A DNA stretch of 53,714 nucleotides from Tychonema bourrellyi FEM_GT703 (GCF_002412335.2 NZ_NXIB02000004.1:1-53714), one strand, 5' to 3'; numbered from the stretch's first letter, positions 8,611 through 17,562 are shown. Made by a program: numbers and translations. The notes: generated from the sequence alone by a model not told the origin.

Positions 8611-9465
8611 TTAACGACCTTTTTTAGGACGATTCCAACTCTTGGAACCGCCAGTGCGATCGACCTTTTCTCCTAAAGGAAACAACTTCGCTTCCAAATA
8701 TTCGTAACTTCCCTCAAAATCGCATTGTCCGTATAGAGGACAATCGCGACAATAAACTGCCTTAGTATAACGTTCTAAATTCTCCCGATTAAAAAAGTAA
8801 GCCTTGTGACTAAAAGTGCTCGCTACCCATTGCCAAGAAAGATTATTACTCGCCGGATCTCCATCTAGCAAATGTGCTAAAAACCAGCGAGCTCCGGCTT
8901 GCCAACGCACCTTGCGCCAGTGTACGAGATAAGCAGCCATCCACATCCGCTGATGATTGTGCAAATAACCCGTTTCCTGCAACTCGCGACTGAAACTGTC
9001 GATGCAAACTAAACCAGTCATGCCCTCAATGATATCTTCGGGCATAGTTTCGCTGTATTGTGAAGCAGTGTAGCCAGTTTTGTAGGGTTCCTGGTCTTGC
9101 CAAATCCCGTTTCCCAATTCTGCATAAAGTCGTTGCCAATAATCTCGCCAACCCAACTCGTTGATAAGTTTCACTACGTCTTCTTGGTGTAGCACCTTGG
9201 CGAGGACAATATCGCGCACTTCTGCAAGGCTCAAAACGCCGTAACGTAAATAGGGCGACAAGCGAGTTACCGCGCCGTTGAGGAAGTTGCGAGTTGAGGT
9301 GTACTTGGCGGGATCGACTTGTTTTAGCGCTGTTTCGGCTGCTTTGCGCCCGCCTAGGGTGGGGGATACGTGACTGTCTCTAGCCTCGGCTTCGGGGAAC
9401 TGTTGGCGCACGTAGGCTATTAATTCTTGGCGATCGGCAAATTCCCGCTTCATGTCCTGAGTCAT
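8611..9465 (-). CDS. FAD-binding photolyase/cryptochrome catalytic domain protein
   Basis: This 284-residue protein corresponds to the FAD-binding helical domain of DNA photolyases and cryptochromes, without the N-terminal antenna domain. Family landmarks are TRLSPYLRYGVLSLAEV, NELGWRDYWQRLYAEL, TGYLHNHQRMWMAAYLVHW, DGDPASNNLSWQWVAS and a Tyr/Phe-rich end. A C-terminal Cys cluster (CRDCPLYGQC) could hold a metal or an Fe-S cluster; this is inference. The missing N-terminal half is encoded by the next gene downstream (8059-8472). Likely role: blue-light-dependent DNA repair or light sensing. Confidence 0.85.
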   Translation of the reverse strand: MTQDMKREFADRQELIAYVRQQFPEAEARDSHVSPTLGGRKAAETALKQVDPAKYTSTRNFLNGAVTRLSPYLRYGVLSLAEVRDIVLAKVLHQEDVVKLINELGWRDYWQRLYAELGNGIWQDQEPYKTGYTASQYSETMPEDIIEGMTGLVCIDSFSRELQETGYLHNHQRMWMAAYLVHWRKVRWQAGARWFLAHLLDGDPASNNLSWQWVASTFSHKAYFFNRENLERYTKAVYCRDCPLYGQCDFEGSYEYLEAKLFPLGEKVDRTGGSKSWNRPKKGR

Positions 9466-9496
9466 TTTTTCTTAAGCGCCTGTTCTTGTTCCTTAA

Positions 9497-9567
9497 TAGA
9501 CATCTCCCAAAAAGCTTGTCAAGAACAGGCAGGATGCCTGTTCCACAATAATTATGGGAGATGTCTA
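9497..9567. repeat. Small MITE-like element with 13-bp inverted ends
   Basis: TAGACATCTCCCA at 9497 is matched by the exact complement TGGGAGATGTCTA at 9555-9567. One GAACAGGC hairpin (9519-9548) lies inside. The element is in the divergent promoter region between the photolyase pair and ribD. Nested repeats suggest one element inserted into another. Confidence 0.8.
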
Positions 9568-9612
9568 ATGTTAAAGCTATACACTCAAGATCAAATATCA
9601 TAGCAAAATCTC

Positions 9613-10770
9613 ATGGCAACTTTTCCGACGGACGCTAGTGCGATCGCCAACTCAACTAAACAATTGGAAAATAGCGCAGAAATTCAAGAGTTCGATCGAG
9701 CCATGATGCGCCGCTGCATAGAATTAGCCCGCCGCGCCCTCGGCCAAACCGCTCCCAATCCCCTCGTGGGTGCTGTAATTGTCCGCGACGGCAAAATTGT
9801 TGGCGAAGGCTTTCACCCAGGTGCGGGCAAACCTCACGCCGAAGTTTTTGCACTCCGGGAAGCGGGGGAACTCGCCGCCGGAGCGACGGTTTACGTCAAC
9901 CTGGAACCCTGCAACCACTATGGACGGACTCCTCCCTGTTCTGAAGCTCTGATTCAGGCTAAGGTGGCAAAAGTAGTGGCTGGCATGGTCGATCCGAATC
10001 CTTTGGTAGCTGGAACAGGACTTGCTCGGTTACGAGAAGCTGGGATTGAAGTTGTGGCGGGGGTAGAAGAGGAAGCTTGTCAGAAACTGAATGAGGCTTT
10101 TGTACACCGGATTTTGTACCGCCGCCCTTTGGGAATTTTGAAATATGCGATGACTTTAGACGGTAAAATTGCTACCAGTACCGGTCATAGCGCTTGGGTA
10201 ACAGGCGAGGAGGCGAGGAGCGAAGTACACAGCGTGCGCGTCGGCTGCGATGCGGTGATTGTGGGAGGAAATACGGTGCGTCTGGATAATCCTCAACTGA
10301 CGAGCCATCAACCCGATCGCCATAATCCCCTGCGAGTGGTGATGAGTCGCTCTCTGGATTTGCCGAAATCGGCTCGTTTGTGGGAAACATCCTCTGCACC
10401 TACTTTGGTGTTGACTGAGCCTGGGGTTAATCGCGAGTTTCAAGCATTTTTGATTGCAAAAGGGGTGGAAGTTGTGGAGTTATTGCCGCTGACACCGGCT
10501 AATGTTATGACTTATTTGTACGATCGATCTTTTCTGTCTGTACTCTGGGAATGTGGCGGCACTCTGGCGGCAAAAGCAATTGCTGATGGTGCGGTACAGA
10601 AAATTATGGCTTTTATTGCTCCTAAAATTGTCGGTGGCTCGGAGGCTCCAACTCCCGTGGGAGATTTGGGGTTTGCTGAAATGACTGATGCTTTAACTTT
10701 AGAGCGAGTTTCTTGGCGCACGGTGGGTGCAGATTGTTTGGTGGAAGGCTATTTGAAAAGTAAAGATTGA
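9613..10770 (+). CDS. ribD: Bifunctional riboflavin biosynthesis deaminase/reductase RibD
   Basis: RibD catalyses the deamination of the pyrimidine ring and the NADPH-dependent reduction of the ribosyl side chain in riboflavin synthesis. The N-terminal cytidine-deaminase-like domain shows zinc ligands in HAEVFAL (H75, with E77) and PCNHYGRTPPC (C100 and C109). The C-terminal reductase domain begins near RPLGILKYAMTLDGKIAT and contains SEVHSVRVGCDAVIVGGNT. The 385-residue length fits. A roughly 25-residue N-terminal extension precedes the conserved start of the deaminase domain, so translation could begin later (for example Met31). The gene is transcribed away from the photolyase pair, which uses the flavin cofactor; this may be coincidence. 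Confidence 0.95.
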   Translation: MATFPTDASAIANSTKQLENSAEIQEFDRAMMRRCIELARRALGQTAPNPLVGAVIVRDGKIVGEGFHPGAGKPHAEVFALREAGELAAGATVYVNLEPCNHYGRTPPCSEALIQAKVAKVVAGMVDPNPLVAGTGLARLREAGIEVVAGVEEEACQKLNEAFVHRILYRRPLGILKYAMTLDGKIATSTGHSAWVTGEEARSEVHSVRVGCDAVIVGGNTVRLDNPQLTSHQPDRHNPLRVVMSRSLDLPKSARLWETSSAPTLVLTEPGVNREFQAFLIAKGVEVVELLPLTPANVMTYLYDRSFLSVLWECGGTLAAKAIADGAVQKIMAFIAPKIVGGSEAPTPVGDLGFAEMTDALTLERVSWRTVGADCLVEGYLKSKD

Positions 10771-10833
10771 AAGTTGCAAAAATCAAGCAAATCTATCTTC
10801 TTAGTTTTGAATTTTTAACTTCTAAGTGTTTCT

Positions 10834-11430
10834 ATGGTTGAAATTTTGATTTGGAGTTTGATGGTTGGTAGTCTTGGTTTAGAGTCTGTCATCGCGGGGA
10901 AGTTTGTGAACCGCGAGCAATTGGCTAGAAGGCAAAAAAGCGATGAGGAGGAGGAAGTTTTGACTCGGTACGAATCTCAAGAGGAACATTTGGCTGGGCG
11001 AGATCATTCGCTATCAAACGGCAATTCTATAGCTGATGGTACGGTTTTGGAGTATAAAATTGTGCGTGCTAGCAGCGATTTATTTCGTAATCCTGCTATT
11101 TTTCAAAGGCTGTGTCGAGAAGAGGCGGAATTTGGCTGGATTTTGCTAGAAAAGCTGGATGATAGGCGGGTGAGGTTCAAACGTGCGATCGCGCTTCGGG
11201 ATACTCAGAGGCCAGATTTACCACCGTTTGACCCTTACCGCACCCATTATGGTCCGATGTTGAATGGGACAAATCTGGCTGGCGCGATCGTATTTCTGAG
11301 TGCGATGCTACTTCCTGCTGTTTTGGGCTATACTTTGGTGTCTACTACTTTAATCAAAAGTCGCTCTAATTTAGCTCCGGCTCCTATTCAATCGATGCCT
11401 TCTCCCGGAACACCAGATAATACTAATTAG
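10834..11430 (+). CDS. Conserved membrane protein of unknown function
   Basis: This 198-residue protein has a hydrophobic N-terminal segment (ILIWSLMVGSLGLESVIAG), an acidic charged stretch, and a compact central domain (about residues 70-130, TVLEYKIVRASSDLFRNPAI). A C-terminal transmembrane helix (GAIVFLSAMLLPAVLGYTLV) is followed by a Pro/Ser tail. I do not recognise the family; similar proteins appear to be common in cyanobacteria. It follows ribD by 63 bp and could be co-transcribed with it. Confidence 0.7.
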   Translation: MVEILIWSLMVGSLGLESVIAGKFVNREQLARRQKSDEEEEVLTRYESQEEHLAGRDHSLSNGNSIADGTVLEYKIVRASSDLFRNPAIFQRLCREEAEFGWILLEKLDDRRVRFKRAIALRDTQRPDLPPFDPYRTHYGPMLNGTNLAGAIVFLSAMLLPAVLGYTLVSTTLIKSRSNLAPAPIQSMPSPGTPDNTN

Positions 11431-11494
11431 TCATGGGAATCGGGCATTGGGCATTGGGAATCGGGCATCTGTAATCGGTAATTAGTAGTAATTA

Positions 11495-11740
11495 GTAGGT
11501 TGGGTTGAGGCTTTGCGAAACCCAACTCTTTTAAAACAATGTGTTGGGTTTCGCTGACGCGGTTCCTGAGCGGAGTCGAAGGGCTACCCAACCTACGAAA
11601 TCTATGCGAGAAACACGGCGAGTGCTGGTTTCAAAGTAATTAGAAACCCAACTCTTTTAAAACAATGTGTTGGGTTTCGCTGACGCTCTACCCAACCTAC
11701 GAAATCTATGCGAAAAACACGGCGAGTGCTGGTTTCAAAG
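11495..11740. repeat. AGGTTGGG palindromic elements with tandem duplication
   Basis: A palindromic element (GTAGGTTGGGTTGAGG ... CTACCCAACCTAC) spans 11495-11596. A unit from GAAACCCAACTC to GGTTTCAAAG occurs twice in tandem, at 11517-11636 and 11643-11740. The first copy carries 22 extra bases containing CTGAGCGGAGTCGAAGGG. No gene is seen between 11431 and 11932. Confidence 0.85.
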
Positions 11741-11796
11741 GTGAGGGGTGAAACCCTATGTGAATTCGCCAACACTCTCTTGGTAATTACCAATTC

Positions 11797-11929
11797 CCGA
11801 TGCCCAATGCCCAATTCCCAATTCCCCATTCCCGATGCCCAATTCCCGATGCCCCATGCCCAATTCCCAATTCCCGATGCCCAATTCCCAATGCCCAATT
11901 CCCAATTCCCCATGCCCAATTCCCAATAA
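11797..11929. repeat. STRR: mixed TGCCCAA / TTCCCAA heptamer array
   Basis: About nineteen heptamers of the types ATGCCCA, ATTCCCA and ATTCCCG alternate irregularly next to the 3' end of the following minus-strand gene. The mixed order suggests repeated slippage and recombination of two variants. Confidence 0.87.
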
Positions 11930-11932
11930 CCA

Positions 11933-12829
11933 CTAACTAGGAGCCGATGTCAATCTCAAGTTATAATTTGTATCACCTTCAAATTGAGAAACGCGCACAA
12001 AATAAGTGCCAGCAGGCAAAACGCCATTACTCACAATCTGTTCCGAAGCCGTACCTAAATTATTAGACGAAGCAATAATCTCGCTGACTCCGACTGCGCC
12101 GTTGCCGTTAATATCCTGAATCAATTCTAGATCAATATCTGCACTAAAACCATCGAGAGTTGCACTAAAAAGGCTCGGAGTATTTAAAATGAAACTGTAA
12201 ATATCAGTTGGTTCAGCAGCACTTACAGAGTTATCTACATTTTGAGTCCCTGTGAGAACATCCAGGTTTGTGGCACCAGTTAAATCATCAGCAATGTCTG
12301 GTAATGTACCTAACAGCCCTTCTGCTTGACCAAATTGAATATAGTGCTCGATCGCACTTTTGACAACACCATTTCTGACTGCTGCTGCTACCAACGGATA
12401 CTTGTTTAAGTAAAATTCAGGATCGAAGAAAGGACTGGGCTTGCGAATTTCAGTTTGACCGATTCTCAGAAAGTGTTCAAAGGCTGTAACTTGATTGGTT
12501 TGAACGACTCTTTGAACGTCTGGGTTACTGCTTAGGTAAAAATTCACATCGAATAAAGGGTTAGGGCTGCGACGTTCAAATTGACCATAGGCAATAAAGT
12601 GCTCGGCACCAGCAAATTTATTTTTTTGCGCTGATACTGCTACATCTGTGTTTGTTTCTAAATAATAGCTGGCATCGAACAGGGAATTGGGGTCACGATT
12701 TTCAAATTGCCCAATCTTTTGGTAGTGATCGAATGGGCTCGATACAGTACCCCTAGCCACTGCTACGGCAACATCGGGGTTGTTTTCGAGATAAAATTTG
12801 CGGTCGAAAAGTGTTCTAAGAGTTAGCAT
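11933..12829 (-). CDS. Repeat protein with C-terminal PPC-like domain
   Basis: The 298-residue protein begins with four repeats of about 42 residues, each with a core like LFDxxFYLxxNPDV followed by AxEHFxxxGQxExRxP. Such repeats occur in secreted cyanobacterial proteins, often with calcium-binding or protease-associated modules. The C-terminal part (about residues 190-295) looks like a bacterial pre-peptidase C-terminal (PPC) domain: [23 protein letters not shown]-like segments, and [20 protein letters not shown]. No classical signal peptide is present, so any export would be by a non-Sec route such as type I; this is inference. It diverges from the amine oxidase gene. Confidence 0.78.
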   Translation of the reverse strand: MLTLRTLFDRKFYLENNPDVAVAVARGTVSSPFDHYQKIGQFENRDPNSLFDASYYLETNTDVAVSAQKNKFAGAEHFIAYGQFERRSPNPLFDVNFYLSSNPDVQRVVQTNQVTAFEHFLRIGQTEIRKPSPFFDPEFYLNKYPLVAAAVRNGVVKSAIEHYIQFGQAEGLLGTLPDIADDLTGATNLDVLTGTQNVDNSVSAAEPTDIYSFILNTPSLFSATLDGFSADIDLELIQDINGNGAVGVSEIIASSNNLGTASEQIVSNGVLPAGTYFVRVSQFEGDTNYNLRLTSAPS

Positions 12830-12926
12830 TTTTACAACAATCTATGTAGACTTAACCTGGAAAGTGGATAATCAAATTTAATCAATAATCCAGTTCATAT
12901 CAAATTTTTGTGAGGGTGTCTAGATT

Positions 12927-14546
12927 ATGGCTAAATCTGCACTGATGGCAATGCTGCGCCGCGCTTCGATAATTGCCCAGAAATCAATGGCAACGGGTAT
13001 TCCGGCTGACGAACTGCTGGAGATGCTGAACGATCGCACTTCCAATTTTCCCATATCTCGGCGCGGATTGCTACAAGGGGGGTTGGCGACGGGGGCTGCG
13101 GTGGCTGCTGCGACTTTGACGCGGGAGGGAGAGGGGGCTTTTGCTCAACAGCAAGGTCGATCGCCCATTTTGGTTGTGGGCGCGGGAATTGCGGGTTTGA
13201 CGGCGGCCTATCGCTTGCGTCAGCGGGGTGTACGTGCCGATATAATCGAGGCAACTAACCGTGTGGGGGGGCGGATACGGACTATGCCCAAGGTGGCTGG
13301 AACGCTGATTTCGGCGGATGTGGGAGGAGAATTTATTGATAGTGGCCATACTACTTTGATTTCCCTAGCGACGGAATTGGGTTTGCGGGCGATCGACTTA
13401 GTTGAAGCGCAACGGGGATTGGTGAAGGATACTTTCTTTTTGGGGGGACGGCGATATTCTCTGCAACAATTAATCACAGATTTTGCGCCGCTAGCTACTA
13501 AGATTAGGGCGGATTTGCGGGCAATTGGAAAGAACATTGACTATCAAGATTTTACGGAAACTGCCGAAAAATTGGACAATCTTTCGATCGCTGAATATGT
13601 AGAAGGTGCCGAGACTAGCGTAATTGTCAAGCAGTTGCTCCGTATTGCTTACACTACGGAATATGGTAGAGATGCAGACGAACAATCGGCGTTAAATTTG
13701 CTGTTTTTAATTGGTGCGAAGGCTGAAAGTTTTGAGTTGTATGGTGACAGTGATGAGCGCTATCAAATTGAGGGCGGTAACAGTCAAATTGTCAATAGTT
13801 TAGCGGGTCAATTGTCTGGTTCCATCGAAGCGGGGACGGCTTTGGAAGCGATTAGCATTTTGCCGGATGGCCGCTATCGAGTAAGTTTGCGATCGGGCCA
13901 AAGTACCTTCGATCGCACTTATGAGCGAGTTTTGCTAACTTTGCCTTTCAGCACTCTGCGAGACGTTAAGATCAATGTGCCTTTGTCCCAATCGAAACGG
14001 CGCGCGATCGAGCAATTGGGTTATGGTACTAATTCTAAGTTAGTGACGGGCTACCGCAGTCGCATTTGGCGGGATCTTTATCGATCGACTGCTTCTGTTT
14101 ATACCGACTTAGGATTCCAAAATAGTTGGGAAGCTACGCCTTTTACTCCTGCTATTAATGGTTTAGTTACTAATTTTACAGGAGGTAGACAGGGTTTGGC
14201 GATCGGTAGTGGAATTCCTGAAGATCAAGCCCAAAAATTCTTGGGACAATTTGAAAAAGTTTTCCCTGGAGTTAAAGATTTGCGATCGGGTAAAGCTGTG
14301 CGAGCTTTTTGGTCTGGAGAACGTTATTTTAAAGGTTCCTATTCCTGCTATTTAGTCGGACAATGGACGCAAATGCACGGCGTTGAAGGCGAACAAGTTG
14401 GTAATTTATATTTTGCGGGAGAGCACACTTCTCTGGAAAATCAACGCTCTATGGAAGGCGGTTGTGAGACTGGACAAAGGGCGGCTGGAGAAATTTTGAA
14501 AGATTTGGGTTTGACAGCTTCTGCTAATGCTTTGAACACTCGTTAA
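12927..14546 (+). CDS. Tat-exported flavin monoamine/L-amino-acid oxidase
   Basis: This 539-residue FAD enzyme of the amine oxidase family oxidises amines or L-amino acids to imines and produces hydrogen peroxide. A twin-arginine signal (SRRGLLQGG, arginines 45-46, then an Ala-rich hydrophobic stretch) predicts export folded with FAD. The dinucleotide fold is ILVVGAGIAGLTAAYRLRQRG (about 81-101), with GGRIRT shortly after. The C-terminal flavin contact region is LYFAGEHTSLENQRSMEGG. The 44 residues before the Tat motif are unusually long. Substrate cannot be told from the sequence; tryptophan or other L-amino acids are plausible. Confidence 0.88.
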   Translation: MAKSALMAMLRRASIIAQKSMATGIPADELLEMLNDRTSNFPISRRGLLQGGLATGAAVAAATLTREGEGAFAQQQGRSPILVVGAGIAGLTAAYRLRQRGVRADIIEATNRVGGRIRTMPKVAGTLISADVGGEFIDSGHTTLISLATELGLRAIDLVEAQRGLVKDTFFLGGRRYSLQQLITDFAPLATKIRADLRAIGKNIDYQDFTETAEKLDNLSIAEYVEGAETSVIVKQLLRIAYTTEYGRDADEQSALNLLFLIGAKAESFELYGDSDERYQIEGGNSQIVNSLAGQLSGSIEAGTALEAISILPDGRYRVSLRSGQSTFDRTYERVLLTLPFSTLRDVKINVPLSQSKRRAIEQLGYGTNSKLVTGYRSRIWRDLYRSTASVYTDLGFQNSWEATPFTPAINGLVTNFTGGRQGLAIGSGIPEDQAQKFLGQFEKVFPGVKDLRSGKAVRAFWSGERYFKGSYSCYLVGQWTQMHGVEGEQVGNLYFAGEHTSLENQRSMEGGCETGQRAAGEILKDLGLTASANALNTR

Positions 14547-14629
14547 GCTAGTAGGGGCGAATGGCAAGAGAGCCCGTACAATGTTTTCCGTTTCAGCGTA
14601 AGGGTTCTAGCTGACGCACCCTACTAGCT
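14547..14629. repeat. MITE-like element with GCTAGTAGGG ends
   Basis: An element of about 83 bp is bounded by AGCTAGTAGGG and CCCTACTAGCT. A related copy in the opposite orientation lies at 24418-24497, sharing GTTCTAGCTGACGCACCCTA. It sits just downstream of the amine oxidase stop. Confidence 0.8.
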
Positions 14630-14635
14630 TACGGA

Positions 14636-14656
14636 GGACACGGCAGTGCCGTGTCC
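14636..14656. repeat. Perfect 21-bp palindrome, minimal GGACACGGCA element
   Basis: GGACACGGCA and its complement TGCCGTGTCC are separated by a single G. These are the outer ends of the larger element at 26404-26630, joined with nothing between them. It may be an internally deleted copy, or a site left after loss of the core. Confidence 0.75.
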
Positions 14657-14690
14657 TAATTTCTTAATCCCAATCTTTCTGGAAAAAGAA

Positions 14691-15173
14691 ATGAAAATTT
14701 TACATTTCATACTAACTTTATCAATTCTGCTAACATCGCTGATATCAGCTAAATCTTTGCTGGCGAATACTGCAAATCCTTTAGCTCAAAATTCAGAAAT
14801 TGACGAACCATTTTGCTACATGAGAACTACCGATGGCAAAACAGTGGATTTAGGCAAATTGTGCGAAAATAAAACACCATCAAGAACTTCCCAATCTTGT
14901 ATTGCCGGTTCCAATATTGCCGCCAAAGTTTCAATAAATAACGTAAATTATGATGGTAAATTTTTAAGCGGTCAAATCATCAATCAAGGTTGTAAACTTG
15001 TCAAGAATATCAAAGTCAACTATGAGGTTTTGGATGAGTTAGGTAATTCCATAGATAATGGATTCATTGCTACTCAACCAGTTACGGTTGAACCGGGAAA
15101 GTCGGCTACCTTTCGGGGAGAAGTTGTGGCTGGGGCTAAAGTATTGGCGACTCATGCAGACGGTGAGGATTGA
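14691..15173 (+). CDS. Small secreted protein, FxLYD-like domain
   Basis: The 160-residue product starts with a Sec signal peptide (KILHFILTLSILLTSLISA, then KSLLANT). A short Cys-containing stretch follows. The C-terminal half (YDGKFLSGQIINQGCK, VKVNYEVLD-like strands, VEPGKSATFRGEV) resembles the immunoglobulin-like FxLYD fold of exported proteins. I chose the ATG at 14691, since the open frame upstream from 14646 runs through a repeat and would hide the signal peptide. Role unknown. Next comes an ABC exporter about 200 bp downstream. Confidence 0.72.
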   Translation: MKILHFILTLSILLTSLISAKSLLANTANPLAQNSEIDEPFCYMRTTDGKTVDLGKLCENKTPSRTSQSCIAGSNIAAKVSINNVNYDGKFLSGQIINQGCKLVKNIKVNYEVLDELGNSIDNGFIATQPVTVEPGKSATFRGEVVAGAKVLATHADGED

Positions 15174-15241
15174 TTTTTGATTTTTGCCCGATCGCTGCTA
15201 TCATATTTTGACTCAGATATAGCGTTGATCAAATAGATGAA

Positions 15242-15322
15242 GTAGGTTGGGTTGAGCGGTAGTGAAACCCAACACTCGATTTAAAATCAAGAGTTGGGTT
15301 TCGTTACCTCAACCCAACCTAC
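15242..15322. repeat. AGGTTGGG palindromic element
   Basis: GTAGGTTGGGTTGAG at the left and CTCAACCCAACCTAC at the right enclose inner arms GAAACCCAACAC and GAGTTGGGTTTC, making a long hairpin of 81 bp. Related copies lie at 11495, 43602, 48058 and 49487. Confidence 0.88.
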
Positions 15323-15380
15323 CTATTTTTAACTTCACTCTTATTGAGAACCGCTATATGTCTCAACCCAAAACTTGCAG

Positions 15381-17315
15381 ATGCAAAATAGTTTGAAAAC
15401 GCGATCGACTTACTGGCAAATCTTACCTTACATCCAGCAGCAAAAAGGAACCATCGCCAAAGCATTAGTTTGCACCCTCGGATTTACTATATTTTGGCCG
15501 ATAATGGCGTGGCTGATTGGCGAAACAGCATCAAAATTTGTAGGTACTGGAGATTTTAAAGGATTCACTAAACTTGCCGCAGCCAGTGCAATTATATTTC
15601 TGATTCGTAGCATCATTCAGTACGGCCAAGATACGCTAATGGCAAAAGCAGCTTTAACTATTGCTTTAGAAATTCGCAAAAAAGTTTATACGCACTTACA
15701 AAAGCTCAATATCGGCTACTTTGAAACTGCCCAAACGGGAGATTTATCCTACCGATTAACTGAAGATATTGACCGCATTGGCGAAGTTATAAATAAATTT
15801 TTCCATCAATTTATTCCTTCTATTTTACAGCTAATTGTGATCATGGGATATATGATTTATCTCAACTGGCAATTAACTTTAGGTGCATTAATCATTATAC
15901 CGCTGATGGCATTACTAATTAGCTGGTTTGGCGAGAAATTGCTCAGATACTCGCGGGAAAGTCAAGATCGGATCTCTGATTTATCTTCTTTGCTGACAGA
16001 AGTATTTAGTGGAATTCGTTTAATTAAAGCATTTGTGGCTGAAGATTATGAAATTGCTCGTTTTGCGGAAGAAGCAGAAAAAAATCGTCGCGCTAAGTAT
16101 TTATCAGAACGCATCAAGGCGCTTCAATTTATTGTAGTTGGCTTTCCAGAAGCTGTTAGTATAATTTTGCTATTTTTGCTGGGAGGTTGGCAAATTGAGC
16201 AGGGTAATTTGACTGGTTCTCAGTTTATTAGTTATATCGCAGGAGCGGCTCTTTTGATCGATCCGATCGCAACTACTACTGCTAATTACGGTGATTTCAA
16301 GCAGGGAGAGGCTTCTAGCGATCGCATTTTTGAACTATTGGCAATTCTACCAACCGTAGTTGAAAAGCCGGGGGCGCTTGAACTTCCCCACGTTACCGGA
16401 AAAGTCGAATACCGCAATATTAATTTTGCTTACCCCCCTCAATCCCCCCTTGATAAGGGGGGAAAAGAGCCTCAATCCCCCCTTTATAAAGGGGGAAAAG
16501 AGCCTCAATCCCCCATTGATAAGGGGGGAAAAGAGCCTCAATCCCCCATTGATAAGGGGGGAAAAGAGCCTCAACCCCCCCTTTATAAGGGGGGAAAAGA
16601 GCCTCAACCCCCCCTTGATAAGGGGGGGCAAGGGGGGGTTCCCATTTTGCAAAATATGAGTTTACTGGCACTTCCCGGAGAAATGATTGCCCTTGTGGGT
16701 GCATCCGGTGCCGGGAAAACTACTTTAGTAAACTTGTTACCAAGATTTTATGATCCGCAAGCTGGACAAGTTTTAATTGATGGGATTGATGTTCAAGATG
16801 TGACATTAAATACGCTGCGGCGACAAATCGGGATTGTGCCGCAGGAAACTATTTTATTTTCGGGGACAATTGCTCAAAATATTGCTTTTGGGCGATCGTA
16901 TTATGAACTGAAAGATGTTGAAAAAGCGGCGGAAATTGCTAACGCTCATCAATTTATTAGTGAGTTTCCCGACGGTTATCAAACTTGGGTTGGGGAAAGG
17001 GGTGTCAACTTATCTGGTGGTCAAAAACAAAGAATTGCGATCGCCCGTGCGGTGTTGTTGAATCCGCGAATTTTGATTCTCGATGAAGCGACATCGGCTC
17101 TAGATTCGGAATCGGAAGCTTTGGTACAGGAAGCATTGGAAAGATTGATGCAAGACAGGACTGTGTTTATTATCGCTCACCGTTTGGCGACTGTGCGGAA
17201 GGCTGACAGAATTTTAGTTTTGGAAAAAGGGAGAGTTGTGGAGTCGGGTACCCATGAGGAATTGCTCGAAAAAGGCGATCGTTATGCTCGTTATTATGCT
17301 CAGCAATTCAGTTAG
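15381..17315 (+). CDS. MsbA-type ABC exporter (fused permease and ATPase)
   Basis: This half-size exporter has a six-helix membrane domain (about residues 20-320) and a nucleotide-binding domain. Motifs are the A-loop region NINFAYPP, Walker A GASGAGKTT, Q-loop GIVPQETILF, signature NLSGGQKQR, Walker B ILILDEATSALD and the H-loop IIAHRLAT. Dimers of this family flip lipids, glycolipids or peptides; no clue here gives the substrate. An insertion of about 65 residues made of six Pro-Gln-Ser-Pro-Leu-type 11-residue units falls directly after the A-loop, where normal proteins have only a few residues. I chose the ATG at 15381; a TTG lies two codons upstream. The gene lacks an obvious operon partner. 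Confidence 0.92.
   Translation: MQNSLKTRSTYWQILPYIQQQKGTIAKALVCTLGFTIFWPIMAWLIGETASKFVGTGDFKGFTKLAAASAIIFLIRSIIQYGQDTLMAKAALTIALEIRKKVYTHLQKLNIGYFETAQTGDLSYRLTEDIDRIGEVINKFFHQFIPSILQLIVIMGYMIYLNWQLTLGALIIIPLMALLISWFGEKLLRYSRESQDRISDLSSLLTEVFSGIRLIKAFVAEDYEIARFAEEAEKNRRAKYLSERIKALQFIVVGFPEAVSIILLFLLGGWQIEQGNLTGSQFISYIAGAALLIDPIATTTANYGDFKQGEASSDRIFELLAILPTVVEKPGALELPHVTGKVEYRNINFAYPPQSPLDKGGKEPQSPLYKGGKEPQSPIDKGGKEPQSPIDKGGKEPQPPLYKGGKEPQPPLDKGGQGGVPILQNMSLLALPGEMIALVGASGAGKTTLVNLLPRFYDPQAGQVLIDGIDVQDVTLNTLRRQIGIVPQETILFSGTIAQNIAFGRSYYELKDVEKAAEIANAHQFISEFPDGYQTWVGERGVNLSGGQKQRIAIARAVLLNPRILILDEATSALDSESEALVQEALERLMQDRTVFIIAHRLATVRKADRILVLEKGRVVESGTHEELLEKGDRYARYYAQQFS
16437..16639. repeat. 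Six in-frame 33-bp repeats inside the ABC exporter gene
   Basis: Each 33-bp unit has the form CCTCAATCCCCCCTTGATAA followed by GGGGGGAAAAGAG. It encodes Pro-Gln-Ser-Pro-Leu-Asp-Lys-Gly-Gly-Lys-Glu with small variations. Because 33 is a multiple of three, copy number can change without a frameshift. The array is related to the intergenic C/G-run palindromes of this genome. Confidence 0.92.
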
Positions 17316-17562
17316 TTAAAGTAAATAGGACCGATCGACTCCGCCCAAGAAACCGGGTTTTATCTAAACAGAGTGTCATAAGTTATTACTGATTAGTAAT
17401 TAGTAATTAGTAATTCTCACTCTGCTCTTCCTCTGTGTTCTCTGTGCTCTCTGCGGTAAAAAAATCCGATCCAACCTTAAAGGAGATGACTCAGAACCCA
17501 CTGTTCATTCTTTACAGCAAGGCTTAAAAAACAAATTAGGATGCTTGCTAGTGTCCCATTTT
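17316..17562. other. Convergent intergenic region with minor repeats
   Basis: No gene is seen between the two convergent stop codons. It holds a GAAACCGGGTTTT half-element (near 17350), AGTAATT repeats (near 17395), and a CTCTGTGTTCTCTGTGCTCT stretch of the kind scattered in cyanobacterial genomes. Confidence 0.6.
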
